A DNA stretch of 64,000 nt, taken from Ophiodon elongatus (lineage: Eukaryota > Chordata > Actinopteri > Perciformes > Hexagrammidae). The stretch lies in assembly GCA_016806645.1 (NCBI GenBank), contig JACSYO010002007.1:1087501-1151500 (forward strand), written 5' to 3'. The notes under the pieces are model-generated. The model was not told where the DNA came from. It saw only the letters and a list, made by a program, of their open reading frames with translations, and did not search any database. The translations under genes were made by a program, and so were the position numbers. This document shows, piece after piece, positions 1 through 12,190 of the stretch (its first letter is position 1; the number at the start of each line of letters is the position of its first letter).

Positions 1-2548
1 AATATGTTATCCCCACTGGCGAGAACATGTACCAGATGAAATGGAAAAGAAAAGCAACTCATTTCCGATACATTGTGTGTGTGTGTAGCACGTCAATCAC
101 GACCCTCTAAAATCCCCCTTTGAAATAAATCACCCAAAAAAAAAAAAAACTGTATTTAGATGTGCTGGAACAAAAAAGACCTTGAAGGCAGGATTTATCA
201 GCTTAGCTAAAGGGAGATGATCCACTGAGCGGAGATAGGAAGGGGTTGCCCCGTCTTATTCTGAGCTGCGTATGATAGTCACATGGAATCCATCCCGAGG
301 CCTGTAGGACATAAATGTATTGATAGTTTAATAACACCAGTTTAACTCTCACCCTCACTGTGAATGTCTATGTCAGATTTCCCTATTAGCATTCTGTCCT
401 AAGCGCCAATGTGCTACTTTTAGGCTCTACGCTGGCAGTCTGCTGGTAGTCCCGCCCACCTGCCACTCATCTGATGGAGCCGGTGTCACGCGCCTTAAAG
501 ACTCAACTGATAGCTTTGCAGTCTTCAAGTCAAAGAGACAGCGAGGAGAAAAAAAAAAAAAATCTTTCCTTTAGCCTAAATATTTCAATCAATATTTGAT
601 GTGAGTTGCTCGTCAGTTTTTATCCAGCCGTCCAATCACAAAGACCAGCAGTCACATCACATTGGCTGCAGGTACTGAACAACAACAATGGAGGAGAAAT
701 GAATACACACAGAGCGGCGGGTTGGTCCTCTCTCCCTACATGCTTCAGCCTTCCATTCATCCAGAGCAGGTCCTCGACATCGTGCCGACGTTTTTATATC
801 CTAGCAACCAGATTGTCCTTCTGCGTTCTGCATTTAACAATAAACAAGTCCTGTTTTTGTTGTTTAAAAGGCAACAATATACTTAATGATAGCCTTACAA
901 CAAAGCGTATTTATACAGTACAATCAGGATAAATGAAGTAAGTTGGAAAAAACAAAAAAAGACAAAAATAACGTATTTAAAGCTGTTTAGCCAATCATTA
1001 TCATCGCAGGGGGAAATTCCTTCACAGCTCTAACAGATCACCATCACTATTTTTCACGATATAGCAGCTAGCTAGCTCGCTATGTGTTAAGGAAGAATAC
1101 ATCTACATTACAAATCCAGCCAAAAAACCCTGATTAGGCAATGGTTTCTCTGATCAGCAGATTGACGCTGATTAGTTAATGGGCACAACAAATCACTAAA
1201 AGTTGGGTTGTAAAAAGATTTATTATTATTTTTTGGTCAGTGTGTCATGACAGATGGCTTTAACAGTACCCATGAGCCTCATAGGCCATTACCATGGTGA
1301 AGACACCAGGCAGAGGTATGAATCAGAACTGTGACTCGACGGATAAAACTATCAGGAATGAAACACCAAGCTGCTGAATTCAGCCAAACTCGACTTCTAC
1401 TGGTGAATGTTTTATAAGGTTTCTCCAAGGTGTCATTTCTAGCTTCAGGTTGCTGTTCAACAGAATTTTTACTTTGCTAATTGGACATTTCCACCATAAC
1501 TTGGGAGTGCTTGGGAGCCGTAGTTGACTTCTCTGAGGTTTTAATGTGCACAGACTGTACCAAGGAACATGTTTTTTTTTTAATTGCAGTTTCTCTTTAT
1601 TTGTCCTGAGATTTCAAGCCAACGCAACTACCAGTCAGCTAACGAGAGAAGAACGGGTCTCCAGCTCCTGGAACCATGAAATAAGTCCATATGGTTTAAA
1701 ATGTCCCAAACATCACTGAAAGGCTGCTTTCAGCAGGATGGTGTGATTCGGTTGAGTAAACACAAGGTCACAGAAAAACACCACGCGATATTGCATAACA
1801 TATGGTGCGTTGTTTAATACAATTTTAATGCAAAAACACTGCATGCTGTCGCTTAGTAGCAAAATCAGACTCTGTGTGATAAATATTCTGGGAAATGCGA
1901 CAAGACACAAACTGCCTCATCATTACAGCCAATAAACTCTTTTTTGGATCTCGTATCTTCATGAAATCTTGAACATCTTCCAATTTTATTTATTTTATTT
2001 TTCCGTTTGCCTGTTTTTTCCGTCTGCCTGGGTGATGACATGGAACATGTAAGACACAAAGATGTAATCAGCTGAGCGGCCCGCGAACAGACTACAGAGT
2101 GGAAGCCGCGCGACAGTGTCGAGCCGCAAATTCTTTTATTAGCCCTCATAAATGTTATCTGGCACATATCTGAGACAGGCTGGGTGTATCGCCTGCTGCG
2201 ATTTGGCCCTTTCCACACATCCCCCTCCTCCACCTCCCCATTGGCTTAGTCAGTTGACTGCCTGGCACCAAACACGATTCCTGAGTCCCAATTTCACATA
2301 CTTCCTCTGTTTCTACCTCAACGGTAGCTCTGATTAAAAACCAATTAGCTCCCCAGATCCCGGGGCCCCTGCAGGAGAGGCTGCAGGATGTCATCCAGAT
2401 TCGGCTCCAGCACCGGTCTGGGATCTGTGCTCCCCCCTCTGCTCTCTGCTCTCATTTGCTGAGAGGTGTCGGGGAAAAGTAAGCCGGCAAGTGAAGGAGC
2501 TGCTTCTTTAATATGACCTAACCTAAATGTGAGCTGTGGCCGGCAGAG

Positions 2549-2549
<1 letters not shown>
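1..2549. other. Noncoding stretch, no gene seen
   Basis: No frame here shows a recognisable protein or splice-bounded exon. The segment holds short A/T homopolymers (about 135-149 and 550-562) and ordinary mixed-composition DNA. The block around 170-420 has the even, low-repeat texture often seen in conserved noncoding DNA, but no comparison was possible. If the minus-strand exon at 13.1 kb is real, this lies in its first intron or beyond. Confidence 0.5.
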
Positions 2550-2608
<59 letters not shown>

Positions 2609-2612
2609 TCTC
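2550..2612. repeat. (CT)n microsatellite
   Basis: About 30 nearly perfect CT dinucleotides, broken once near the right end. The complementary GA tract produces the Arg-Glu run of a meaningless minus-strand frame. Confidence 0.97.
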
Positions 2613-3786
2613 ATGTAATTATTAGTTTTATATCTTTGGATTCTGCATTGATGGATACCATTTTGAGTTAATGACAAAAGCCACTCTTTTCATTAAAATA
2701 AACAAACTCAAAAAAAAAAAAAAAGCTGGAGTGAAGCATTTTTCTGAAAGAAGCATTTTTTAACACATTCATAATCCTCAAAGACAATCCTGCTGCTACA
2801 ATAATAATCTGCTTGGAGTAACAGGGAAACTGATTTTTAAAACCTTTTTTTACAAGGCGGCTCTGAACCCAAACAAATTGCTTTACTGTCAAGTTCTAAC
2901 ACGCAGTTGTTGTTTTGTTTTTTTTACAAACCACAGCAATATTTCCAGACTGTTTCCTATCTACTCTTGACATTCCTTTTGGCCTCGCCATTCCCTCACA
3001 CCACATGCCATATCTCCGTATTTCTTGGCTAATTGACAGATGATTCTTCCAGTCAATGTCTGCAATAACTAGAGAGAAGCTTTCCAGCTATAAATTGTCC
3101 TCAATGCCAACTTAACAAGTTGGACCAGCAGGAAACTTGTGTTGGTTAAACTGGGCTTTCTGGACATTTTTAGGGTGGCTAGCTTTAAAAGTGACACACT
3201 GAGTACACTGAAAGAATAAAACAGGCTCTTTCTGTATCCTGAACTCTCGAATATATAAAAGCTTCCAACATCGTACCAGAAAAAGAGAGCACTGCCCCCC
3301 CGTTGCCATGTCGGTCAAGAAAGCAAAGCTGGAAAATGTTAAACGATAGCTGCATATTTGTCCAGTTGCCATCTTATTCAGGTTAAAGACATGCAGTGTG
3401 CCCCAGTTCCACGCTGCACACCACTTCTGAGCAGGCTCTAAGGCTACTGTGCTTTCACACTGGAAAAGTGATTAAGTACCGTGTACTAGTAAAAGTCAGT
3501 ATACAAACTAAATACTCTTGGTTATTGAGTGAGCTGTTGATGCAGCTCAATGCAAAGCATAAAGCTGTAACAGAAGTCAAACTATTTATGGATGATGGTG
3601 AAACCTCTCCAGGAACCCCCCCCCCCAAAAAAAAGACTTAATTGTTTTTGTTTTTATCATTCTAAAGATTGAAAATATTGTATAATTTCCTGTTAGTATA
3701 AAACACCCATTGCTTGTATGCCAGCTGCAAAGAAATGTTACCTACTGTGTACAATAAGTATACTGTTTTACTGACACAACTATGGA
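2613..3786. other. Noncoding stretch, no gene seen
   Basis: Short frames only. It contains an A14 run near 2711, a T-rich patch near 2918 and a C/A homopolymer junction near 3620-3636. No recognised repeat or gene. Confidence 0.5.
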
Positions 3787-4095
3787 GACTAGGGTTGCAA
3801 GTAACAATTATTTTTTATTAGTGATTTATCAGTGATTATCTTCTCAATTATCGATTAGTTGTTTGGTCTGTGACACGTCAGAAAATGTTGACCCATGTCG
3901 ATCAGTGTTCCTCAAATGTCCGTTCTTCCCAACAGCTTAAAGATATTCCGTTCAATGTCATACAGGCGTAAAGAAACCATAAAAAAAATCACATTTGAGA
4001 AGATGTAATCAGACAGTTTTGACATTTCTTTCTTTAAAAAAATGACCAATTGACTCACATAACAGTTGGCAGTTAATTTAATAGTCAGTCTTCCC
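3787..4095 (+). repeat. Dispersed teleost repeat (TAATCGATTA-rich family)
   Basis: The segment opens with a 'ctagggttgcaagtaacaa' motif, continues through 'attatcgattagttgtttgg' and 'atgtcgatcagtgttcctca', and ends with 'ttggcagttaatttaatag'. This order matches an interspersed repeat I know from many teleost genomes. Both ends carry short AT-rich, partly inverted motifs, as in a nonautonomous DNA element. No ORF of its own. The recognition rests on memory of the consensus; the family name is not known to me. Confidence 0.7.
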
Positions 4096-6845
4096 GCTGT
4101 AATGGAGACACACCTAACGAGGGGGAAAAATACACTGTGTTTGCCTGAGGGCATATCTCCTAGCAACAGGACAGAAAAGCCTATTTGAGACAAAAACTGT
4201 GTTATATATCTTGACTTGAGTCACGCTAAAGTAACACGCCATCATCACAGGAGAGGCACAAGATGGCTGCAATATGACCATGAAGCGCTGGAACAACTCA
4301 TGTGATTAACACACGGGAACATGTGGACGGGAGACGGCATCTCGTGATTATCAGCGACGGCTTCATCTCGATGCGAGATGAGATGAGATGAAAATATGAT
4401 TGTCACCTCCAGCACCTCTCTCAATAAAATGGTGGAGTAATAAGAGCCTTTATTTTATGGGTCTGGATAATGGTTCACGCAAGTCACAACGAGACGCTGG
4501 AAGTTCCTTATACTTAAATATGCACTGACAGACACACTTAGAGGCTTTAAGTACTGTGAACACTTGATGAAGGGCCTTGAAGTCCTGCTAGCTTGTTTCA
4601 TTACCACTTGTCATTCTCTCTGCCGAGCCAACTCCACGCTACCCCCCCCCCCCACTCCTCCCACCCCCACCCACAAAACTTTTCTTCTGATTAATTGCAC
4701 CCTTTTAGGCTTTCTCACAATCAGCCTGAACCATTTTGCAGCCTTTTCATTACAAAGTTAAACGTCTGGCTATGGAATACAGTGGCAGTAAATGCCATAT
4801 CCTGTCAGAGAGGCAAGGGCAGGGTAATTGTCTCTGTGGCATAATCGTCCCTCAACAAAAGCCGGTGGAAATGACAGGGTTTTAACATAATAAGGAGCGC
4901 CGTCATTGTGGATTCACCCAACAAAATCCTCCCTACCAGCAGCTGTGCTGCAGTTTGATTCCCTCTCTTCCAGGAAATGGTTATCTCCATCTTAGGGCGT
5001 CCATTTCACTCTTTTCTCCTCCCGCCGATGGACTGTAATTACTTCCATCTGCTCTTTGAGCATACAGTATTACTGGCGGAGATAACACCGCGCAGTGTGG
5101 TAAACCAGTACGACGGCAGAGAACAACCGGCTGTAAATGTCAACTAGCCGCCAATGAAACGGTCGTCTGACTTTACGTTTCAACTCTTTTGTTGAGTCAT
5201 AATGACAGAGAAGAATGCGGTGTCCCTTAAAAACTTTTATGCCATAGCATTATCTCAGCGAGGAGACAGTTGACAAATGAAATCAATAAATCAATCACGC
5301 AAGATGGATTGGGTGTCAAGAACGATATCTGAGCATGTGAAGATCCTGGGTGCAGATTGGGGCGAGCCATCTCCACCATCTCTGCTTCTGGGACGTGGAG
5401 CAACAGGTGCTCGGCATGAACAACAAACGGGGAAGCGGAACTGGTATTCAAAGGGAGGGGGGAGCACAGTAGATCTGAGGCTCCAAACTGAGCCAACGCA
5501 CCCTGGGATCTAAAGAGCAACTCAGCTCTGGTGAGACGCTCTACAGAGGATACATATCTCCTCTCTGTTAGATGCCCAACGACAGCTCCAGCCTCACGGA
5601 AAAAATAAATCCCCTCTCTCGCTGTCACACACGGCTTATTCGCATTCACATCCTCCTCTTCCCGCTATGTTTGCTCCTGTAATTCTCCGACACTATTCTC
5701 TCCCTTCTCCCTGTCAGAGGAATTTAAAGGCACAGAGAAGTATCCACTATAAGAGAAATCAAGAAACTGTGCAACGTTTGCACCGACTATGTGGACCCAG
5801 GGAGAGAGAAGGACGAGTATGAATTATACATGTGTCAGGGAGTGGTGGTGGTGGTGAGGTGGTGGGCTTCAGATTTGTTAGAATAAATGCATAAAGCGCA
5901 TACTTGCAAAAACCCATAACATTATCTGTCACAATTCAAGGTTACCAAACATGCAAGGAGCAAATTATTCATTTCCATACAAAGCATAGTGATGAGGCTG
6001 AATAACTGCTGAGAGCGACAGAAGGAGTCTGGTTTGGATACGCGGGAGCTTTTTCTCTCTGTGTGAGTTTGTGTGTTGGGTTTGTTAATTAGGAAGCTGG
6101 TTGTGTGGAGAGAAAAGTCCATCTTATGATCTGCTGTGTGCATGTCACTGTCCCTCTGCACTGTTATGCATCTGTCCTGTAAAACACAATGACACATGAT
6201 TACATCTCCCACGCCAAACTTTGGAAACGTACCGTATGAAGCCACATTCATTAATACTGTTCCATTAACACAATTAAAATAGCTACATTGGTTCAAAGTG
6301 ACAGAACTGTGTAGCCTCTTTTATCTCCATTTGTTTTTGTTTTAGTCCACATTCACAGTTCAGTCTAGAGCCCTAATAAACCAAGCGTTCACTTGGCTGT
6401 TTTTCTGCCCCCGTGTGGCCAAAGAAATCCATTAATACAGCTTTAAGAAAAAATCCATCATGGGAAAATATTACTAGGTGAGAAGCATCCTGCTGGGCCC
6501 TTTTAGATATTTGGGTGTTTATTTGATTCCTGTCCATAGGTAGTGAAGTCTAAATATTTTACAACTATCAAAACTACCACCAAGTGATGGACTGAACTCA
6601 GTTTTTCTCTTTTAAAACCGCTTTAGAGACCGATAGAGTATCTTCTGATAGCGAGTACCAATATGAACGATACCAGTGCCAACTCATAGGAATCCTGCAA
6701 CTAGAGATTGCTCTGGCACTAAAACTGAGTTGGTTGCCTAACATGACTGAATGAGAGTTACTGATAAGAGAAAACACCGAATTTTATGACATTGACAAAG
6801 ACTCTATTTAATATGAATCAATCATGTCAGGGTATGATACACATA
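4096..6845. other. Noncoding stretch with conserved-looking blocks
   Basis: No exon is supported. A poly-C run sits near 4643. The block 4780-5210 is repeat-free and of balanced composition, resembling conserved noncoding DNA. A short GGT-rich patch lies near 5840-5865. The 140-codon minus-strand opening at 5227-5649 lacks recognisable domains and clean splice borders and is treated as chance. Confidence 0.45.
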
Positions 6846-6939
6846 TACATATGAGAAATATATATACGTATATATATATACACGTGTATATACATATATA
6901 TATAATATATTTAAAATATATATACATAAAATATATATG

Positions 6940-6971
<32 letters not shown>
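6846..6971. repeat. (TA)n-rich tract left of the duplicated segment
   Basis: Imperfect TA/CATA alternation, nearly pure TA in the last 30 bases. TA is the target dinucleotide of Tc1/mariner elements, and one such element sits 180 bp downstream. Confidence 0.95.
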
Positions 6972-6974
<3 letters not shown>

Positions 6975-7069
6975 GGCACTCTTTAGCTTGATTGCTGTTT
7001 AACTGAGAAACAATGCCAGAGTAGCTTTTCCAATGCAACAAGGTCATGTACATGTCAAAAGGTACCCTA

Positions 7070-7072
<3 letters not shown>
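6972..7072 (+). repeat. Left copy of a 101-bp direct repeat flanking the Tc1 element
   Basis: This segment, starting 'tatggcactctttagcttg' and ending 'ggtaccctagaa', recurs at 8299-8399 with two differences seen by eye (T/C in 'aactgag'/'aaccgag' and C/G in 'gtacatg'/'gtagatg'). The two copies bracket (TA)n, the Tc1 relic and more (TA)n. A 2-bp TA duplication is normal for this superfamily, so 101 bp is not a simple target-site duplication. Confidence 0.97.

Positions 7073-7149
<77 letters not shown>
7073..7149. repeat. (TA)n tract into which the Tc1 element is inserted
   Basis: Nearly pure TA with a few AAT interruptions. The left terminal repeat of the transposon begins at its right edge. 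Confidence 0.97.
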
Positions 7150-7150
<1 letters not shown>

Positions 7151-7263
7151 CTCACCGGCCACTTTATTAGGCACACCTGTTCAATTGCTTGTTAACACAA
7201 ATAGCTAATCAGCCAATCACATGGCAGCAACTCAATGCATTTAGGCCTGACTTGAGCATCAGA

Positions 7264-8009
7264 TTGGGGAAGAAAGGGGATTTAAGTGACTTTGAACGTG
7301 GCATGGTTGGCTGGTCTGAGTATTTCAAAAACTGCTGATCTACTGGGATTTTCACGCACAACCATCTCTAGGGTTTACAGAGAATGGTCCGAAAAAGAGA
7401 AAATATCTAGTGAGCGGCAGTTGTTTGGACAAAGATTTTGATCACCAAAATTGGACAGTTGAAGATTGGAAAAACGTTGCCTGGTCTGATGAGTCTCGAT
7501 TTAAGCTATGACATTCAGACAGTAGGGTCAGAATTTGGAGTCAACAACATGAAAGCATGGATCCATCCTGCCTTGTGTGAGCGGTTCAGGCTGCTGGTGG
7601 TGGTGTAATGGTGTGGGGGATATTTTCTTGGCACATTTTGGGCCCTTTAGTACCAGTTGAGCATGGTTTAAACGCCACGGCTTACCAGAGTATTGTTGCT
7701 GATCATGTCCATCCCTTTATGACCACAGTGTACCCATCTTCTGATGGCTACTTCCAGCAGGATAATGCACCATGTCACAAAGCTCAAATCATCTCAAATT
7801 GCTTTCTTGAACATGACAATGAGTTCACTGTACTCCAATGGCCTCCACAGTCACCAGATCTCAATCCAATAGAGCACCTTTGGGATGTGGTGGAACGGGA
7901 GATTCGCATCATGGATGTGCAGCAGACAAATCTGCAGCAACTGCGTGATGCTATCATGTCTATATCTATATATCTCTATATCTCTATAAATATATGGAGC
8001 TATATATAT

Positions 8010-8103
<94 letters not shown>

Positions 8104-8246
8104 CTATATCTATATAGATATATAGTGATGCTATCATGTCAACATGGACCAAAATCTCTGAGGAATGTTTCCAACACCTTGTTGAATCTGTGCTACGAAG
8201 AATTAAGGCAGTTCTGAAAGCAAAAGGGGGTCCAACCCGGTACTAG
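7264..8246 (+). pseudogene. Tc1-like transposase, broken
   Basis: The N-terminal part (about 7275-7420) retains helix-turn-helix-like sequence but has frame-changing gaps, and the expected start codon looks like TTG. The catalytic domain is in one frame from about 7440: WSDESRF (first Asp at 7488), QDNAPCH (second Asp at 7761) and SPDLNPIEHLW (Glu at 7872). In-frame TGA codons sit at 7509 and 7578. The largest intact piece opens at 7608 and stops inside the internal insert at 8021. After the insert the same frame resumes and ends at TAG 8244-8246. There are 36 residues between the second Asp and the Glu. In intact relatives this enzyme cuts and pastes the element at TA sites; this copy is dead. 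Confidence 0.93.
7961..8140. repeat. 180-bp microsatellite insert inside the transposase, with 16-bp duplication
   Basis: The 16-mer 'gtgatgctatcatgtc' occurs at 7945-7960 and again at 8125-8140. Between them lie 164 bp: a TCTATA-rich arm, (TAGA)n, (GA)n and a second TCTATA/TAGATA arm that is partly complementary to the first. The net insertion length is 180 bp (60 codons), so the downstream transposase frame is kept, although the insert itself contains stops. Confidence 0.93.
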
Positions 8247-8278
8247 CAAGGTGTACCTAATAAAGTGGCCAGTGAGTG

Positions 8279-8300
8279 TAGATATATATATATATATATA
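8279..8300. repeat. (TA)n tract right of the Tc1 element
   Basis: About ten TA units between the right terminal repeat and the right copy of the 101-bp direct repeat. Confidence 0.93.
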
Positions 8301-8399
8301 TGGCACTCTTTAGCTTGATTGCTGTTTAACCGAGAAACAATGCCAGAGTAGCTTTTCCAATGCAACAAGGTCATGTAGATGTCAAAAGGTACCCTAGAA
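8299..8399 (+). repeat. Right copy of the 101-bp direct repeat flanking the Tc1 element
   Basis: Nearly identical to 6972-7072, same orientation. Sequence beyond 8400 is not shared with the sequence beyond 7072, so this copy joins the original locus on the right. Confidence 0.97.
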
Positions 8400-9921
8400 A
8401 GAAAGTCCAGATCACCCATCACTTATTGTGGAGAAAGAGAGTTGAAGAAAACAAGGATGAACCAAGAGCAAAAAACACAAGCCCCAGGAATCCAGTCATT
8501 GTAGATGGGTTAGAAGTATCCGAGGGTCTTCTTTTCTTCTGAAGATTAGATCACTCTACAGCAATGAATAATGAAATAAAGCCAAGTACAGAAGGACTAC
8601 TTTAAAAATCTATTAAACTGGACTGGAAAGTTAAAGAGTAAATAATTACCCAGTGAAGAATGGTAATCAGCATTCAGCTTACTCTCAGAGCTGTATCTCA
8701 ACACTGCAATCACTTTTCTCTGGAGTCCTCAAAATATGAAATCGAAATGGCTCTTTAGTTGTGATGAGTGATTTGAATCGCTTTCCTGACAAACAAACAA
8801 ACCATGGCCATCTACTGGATACAATTTAAAACAGGTGTAAAAACAGCTGAATAATAGTATCAATAATGTCTTTATTAACTAATTTGTGTTTTTAAGTAAT
8901 ACTCAAGAAAATTGCATGACATCTGACATTTGGTTTGACATGATCTCTCTTGATTGTGGTAAAAAACGTACCACATCCATTAATTCTATAGTAACAATGA
9001 AATGCTGCTGTTTGAACATTTCAATTACTTGATTTTAGAATCTGCAATTTGATCGTGTATTTTTTTTTTTTTCTTCCCCTACCGAGCGTAACTGATGACA
9101 GCTACCATTTTGAAACAAATTACACATAATCATCTGTTTGCCAAAATAGGCAGATATAAAATCAACAGTGGTTGCCCTTTCCAGCCCGCTGGGCCTCTTT
9201 ATGGGACATGATTCTGGCTCCCCACCCTGATGAATCTCATCCACAGCCGCAGCAGTCTTCGTGAAGGACCCCTGCAGTTTAACGCATCCTCAAATTGTTC
9301 ACACCTTCCCTCCACGACTGCTGCCCCTGTGATGAACCAATCACCAAAAAAAGTCACGCTGGGAAAAATATGCATACCACCCTCAAGTAGTGGGCCGTTT
9401 ATGTTTATGATCATCACTTCTTGCCAGCCACTTGCCGCGGTGGATAGAACACTATTCACACGATTAAGAAAAGTACAAACCCTCCGCCAATGTCGTAAAT
9501 GGCAAGGTAGGCTGTGTTCATTTGCTGCCTCCCACTTAGAGAATAATCATATTTAGAATAAACTGGACAACTTATTACAGTCATGATTGCAAAATGTTCA
9601 GAGCAGTGTGGGCAAAAACAAAAATCACTGAAGCAGGAAATATGCTAATTCCAATCTGAAGTAAATAGACGCTTGTGTTTTTTATTTGTTTTTTTTTTCA
9701 ATGCATGAGTTTACCCCTGCAAGTTAACGAAACGCAAAAACACAGCATGCTAATCTAGCATACACACACTTCACCAGAAAGTGACATTCATTAGACTGGA
9801 CAGATATTATTGCAGCCCCCGGACACCACGGGCATTTTAAAAGCCGTGTTCGGCCTGGCAAGTTATAGAGAAGCATGTTTTTATTTGCAGCAAGAGTTCG
9901 GGGGAAGAGAGCTGCATGCGA

Positions 9922-9922
<1 letters not shown>
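8400..9922. other. Noncoding stretch, no gene seen
   Basis: Mostly AT-rich unique DNA. A T14 run begins near 9060. Overlapping frames on both strands at 9199-9556 have no recognisable domains. No repeat family recognised. Confidence 0.5.
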
Positions 9923-9966
<44 letters not shown>

Positions 9967-9967
9967 A
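9923..9967. repeat. (AC)n microsatellite
   Basis: About 19 AC units followed by a short degenerate AGACACA tail. Confidence 0.97.
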
Positions 9968-10659
9968 AACGCAACAGCCTATACGTCCTCTTAAACCCAA
10001 AGGTCCTCAGAAGGACGGTTTGCTACCAAGTGTCGGTCCTCATTGTGTATTCCCCATTTTCAGATTTGAATAAATATTCCAAATGTGTCCCAGCTTATTT
10101 CCTGTTACAGTAGACGTGAATGACATAAACTGACTAAAAGTAAACATGGACCCAAGCTATGCAACTGAGCCTTTGCTAAGCCCCGCCCCCAGCTGCAACT
10201 CCGTCAACTTATTAGAACTACCATCGAGCGCACACTGTCTCTACCTGCACACAGAAGGAATAACATTATTTGAAAAAGAATAAGGGATTTCATAGAGAAG
10301 CAGACAAAACAGTCTACAGTAGGTTTGAAGGACGTATCCAAATGTAAAGATAGAAGCTAAAGGCTACAGATCACAGCGTAAAAGTGAACCATCACATCAC
10401 CTGGCGGTCGAGACAGAAGACAACGAAGTTAATGAACAACAATGTTCCTGTAAAGTCGGGGAGGTCTTTATTCACTGTTACTATCATTAAAAAGAAAAAG
10501 CAGCATGTGTTTACATTCAGTAGCTAGCGTACATTGTGCTAACGTACTCCGCTAATGTTAGCTCCGCAGGTTTTTCAGATAGAAACGTAACATTTTAGAA
10601 ACGTTTATCTCCTTCCAACCTCTCCGGGTAACGAGTATCACTATTACACAATTTTTAAC
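9968..10659. other. Noncoding stretch, likely part of a degraded repeat at its right end
   Basis: No exon recognised. The right part (about 10420-10659) has 'gctaacgt...gctaatgttagct' motifs typical of fish dispersed repeats and runs into the inverted repeat copy at 10660, so it may belong to the same insertion. Confidence 0.4.
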
Positions 10660-10830
10660 CACGATTAGCTCCAAATCCACTAAAAGCCGGCATGAAAAAA
10701 GAAGAAAATATGAGACGGTTTCATGAGAGTTTGTGGAGCAGAGCCGGTTAGCTGTCGGACGCTGGTCAGAGCTGGCTGATGCTACGCTATGATTGGCCAT
10801 CTGCATTCCAGGGGCCGGACTGAGCCAAGG
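10660..10830 (-). repeat. Dispersed repeat, copy 1 (inverted relative to copy at 15.2 kb)
   Basis: Read on the minus strand, 'ggccaatcatagcgtagcat' and the bases after it match 15182-15201 and onward, with a 12-bp gap, then a diverged but alignable stretch through 'ctctcatgaaaccgtctca'. The 136-codon minus-strand frame over this segment is a by-product. Family name unknown to me. Confidence 0.75.
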
Positions 10831-12115
10831 GTCAATTCCTTTGAAACGGTCTCCACACAAACACCTGAGAGCGAGTGCTGTTGATGCGCGAGCTAAAGGA
10901 CACTTTGGTACAAAAATGACTTCCCTCACATTCAAGTGCTCCCAGAGAGACAAAACAATCGAAATCAAACCCGTATATGAAAGTGTTTCTTTATGGAGTT
11001 TGATGTTCTACTTTAGATTCAAATAATTGCCGCTCTGCTTTGCATGACAAAGGAGACAACACAGAAAATGCATCAGAGAAAGTCGCAAACACAGTTTGAC
11101 TTGCCATAAACATGTTCTTATCCTCAAATCTTTGCAGCTCAGATTTAGAAGCTAATTCGAAAGTTAACATTTGTATTTACCACTTCTTTTCCCCTCCAGA
11201 GCCGCTCAGGTGCTCTCAAACCAACATTTCTGACAGCACTTTAAGACTCATTTGCCCAATCCACTTTGATTCCCCCCCTGTGGATCCAAACCAACCACCT
11301 CCGTCATCCCATCTCTAACCTTCAGGCTAAAGCTGCTTCAGTTCCTTTGATCCCCCCCCCGCCCCCCGCCCCCCTCCTCTCTGCATCTGCCTCCCTGTGT
11401 GGCTGATGGACGGGATCAGGAGGCCCTGGGTGAGAGACTCTCTGCTATTTTGACACATCTCTTTGACAAGGTGAGAATATCTGCGGAGAAAAGACGAGGA
11501 CTGACCGACTCCCCCTCCTCACATCCCACTTTCACTTACCCACCCGGCTCATGTCTTGAGTGACAGCACAGCACGGTGACATGCGTTTCACACATAATGT
11601 GCCATGTGCGTGGAGACAAGGGGACATAGGAGCGTCACATCCTTTAGGGGAAGCGGGGCGGAGAGGAGTGCTGCAAGTGTGTGTGTTTAGGGTTCAAGGT
11701 GGTGGAACAGCTTGTCTGGGAGCCCCAGAATTTTCAATGTACTTCCAGCATGCAAGGCTGCTTCCAGTGTGCCTCGTGAGTGGCTGCAATCACAGCTGCA
11801 GCACAGGGAAATGGAGTCTGAGATGTCGAGCTGCCATCGTCGAGGCTATAAATCTCCCAAATACAAATCCCTTCGTCCATACGTCCTGTTTCCAGCCCGC
11901 TATGCTCTGCGGGAAGGGTTTTCTTTTCCTCTCCATGGTGGGGGAATTTTACAGAACAGAGTGCAGCAGAATCAGAAAAAAAATTCTAGAGTTTGTACAA
12001 CGGATGAATTTTAAATTAGACCAGCAGAAAACAGCTCTGACATTAGAAATGACTTGCACCAGCTGGCACAAGCAGCATACAGGTAGCATGATTAATAGAT
12101 TTGGGGAGAGAAAAA
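10831..12115. other. Noncoding stretch, spurious long frame
   Basis: A C-rich patch lies at 11349-11375. A plus-strand frame of 223 codons opens at 11560, but its last third is a GT/CG microsatellite and its first part shows no domain. I treat it as chance. No recognised repeat. Confidence 0.45.
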
Positions 12116-12190
12116 GTGTGTGCGTGCGTGTGTGCGTGCGTGCGTGTGTGTGTGTGTGTGTGCGTGTGTGTGTGTCTGCGTGCACGTGCA
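12116..12190. repeat. (GT)n/(GC) alternating tract
   Basis: GTGTGTGCGTGCG-type alternation, almost uninterrupted purine-pyrimidine. Confidence 0.95.

Larger units (their letters stand above)
7150..8278 (+). mobile_element. Tc1/mariner-type DNA transposon, degenerate copy
   Basis: The left end 'ctcaccggccactttatta' and the right end 'taaagtggccagtgagtg' are inverted repeats, and the motif is the terminal repeat of a Tc1-like family common in fish. The element is flanked by TA on both sides. Inside is one transposase gene on the plus strand with catalytic-domain motifs (see the pseudogene entry). Compared with the remembered family sequence, this copy lacks part of the region between the DNA-binding and catalytic domains (near 7424-7437) and carries a 180-bp microsatellite-bearing insert at 7961-8140. 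It cannot be autonomous. Confidence 0.95.

Noticed and set aside
8360..8542. 60-codon Lys/Arg-rich frame right of the Tc1 element
   Set aside because: Starts inside the duplicated 101-bp segment and has no similarity that I recognise.
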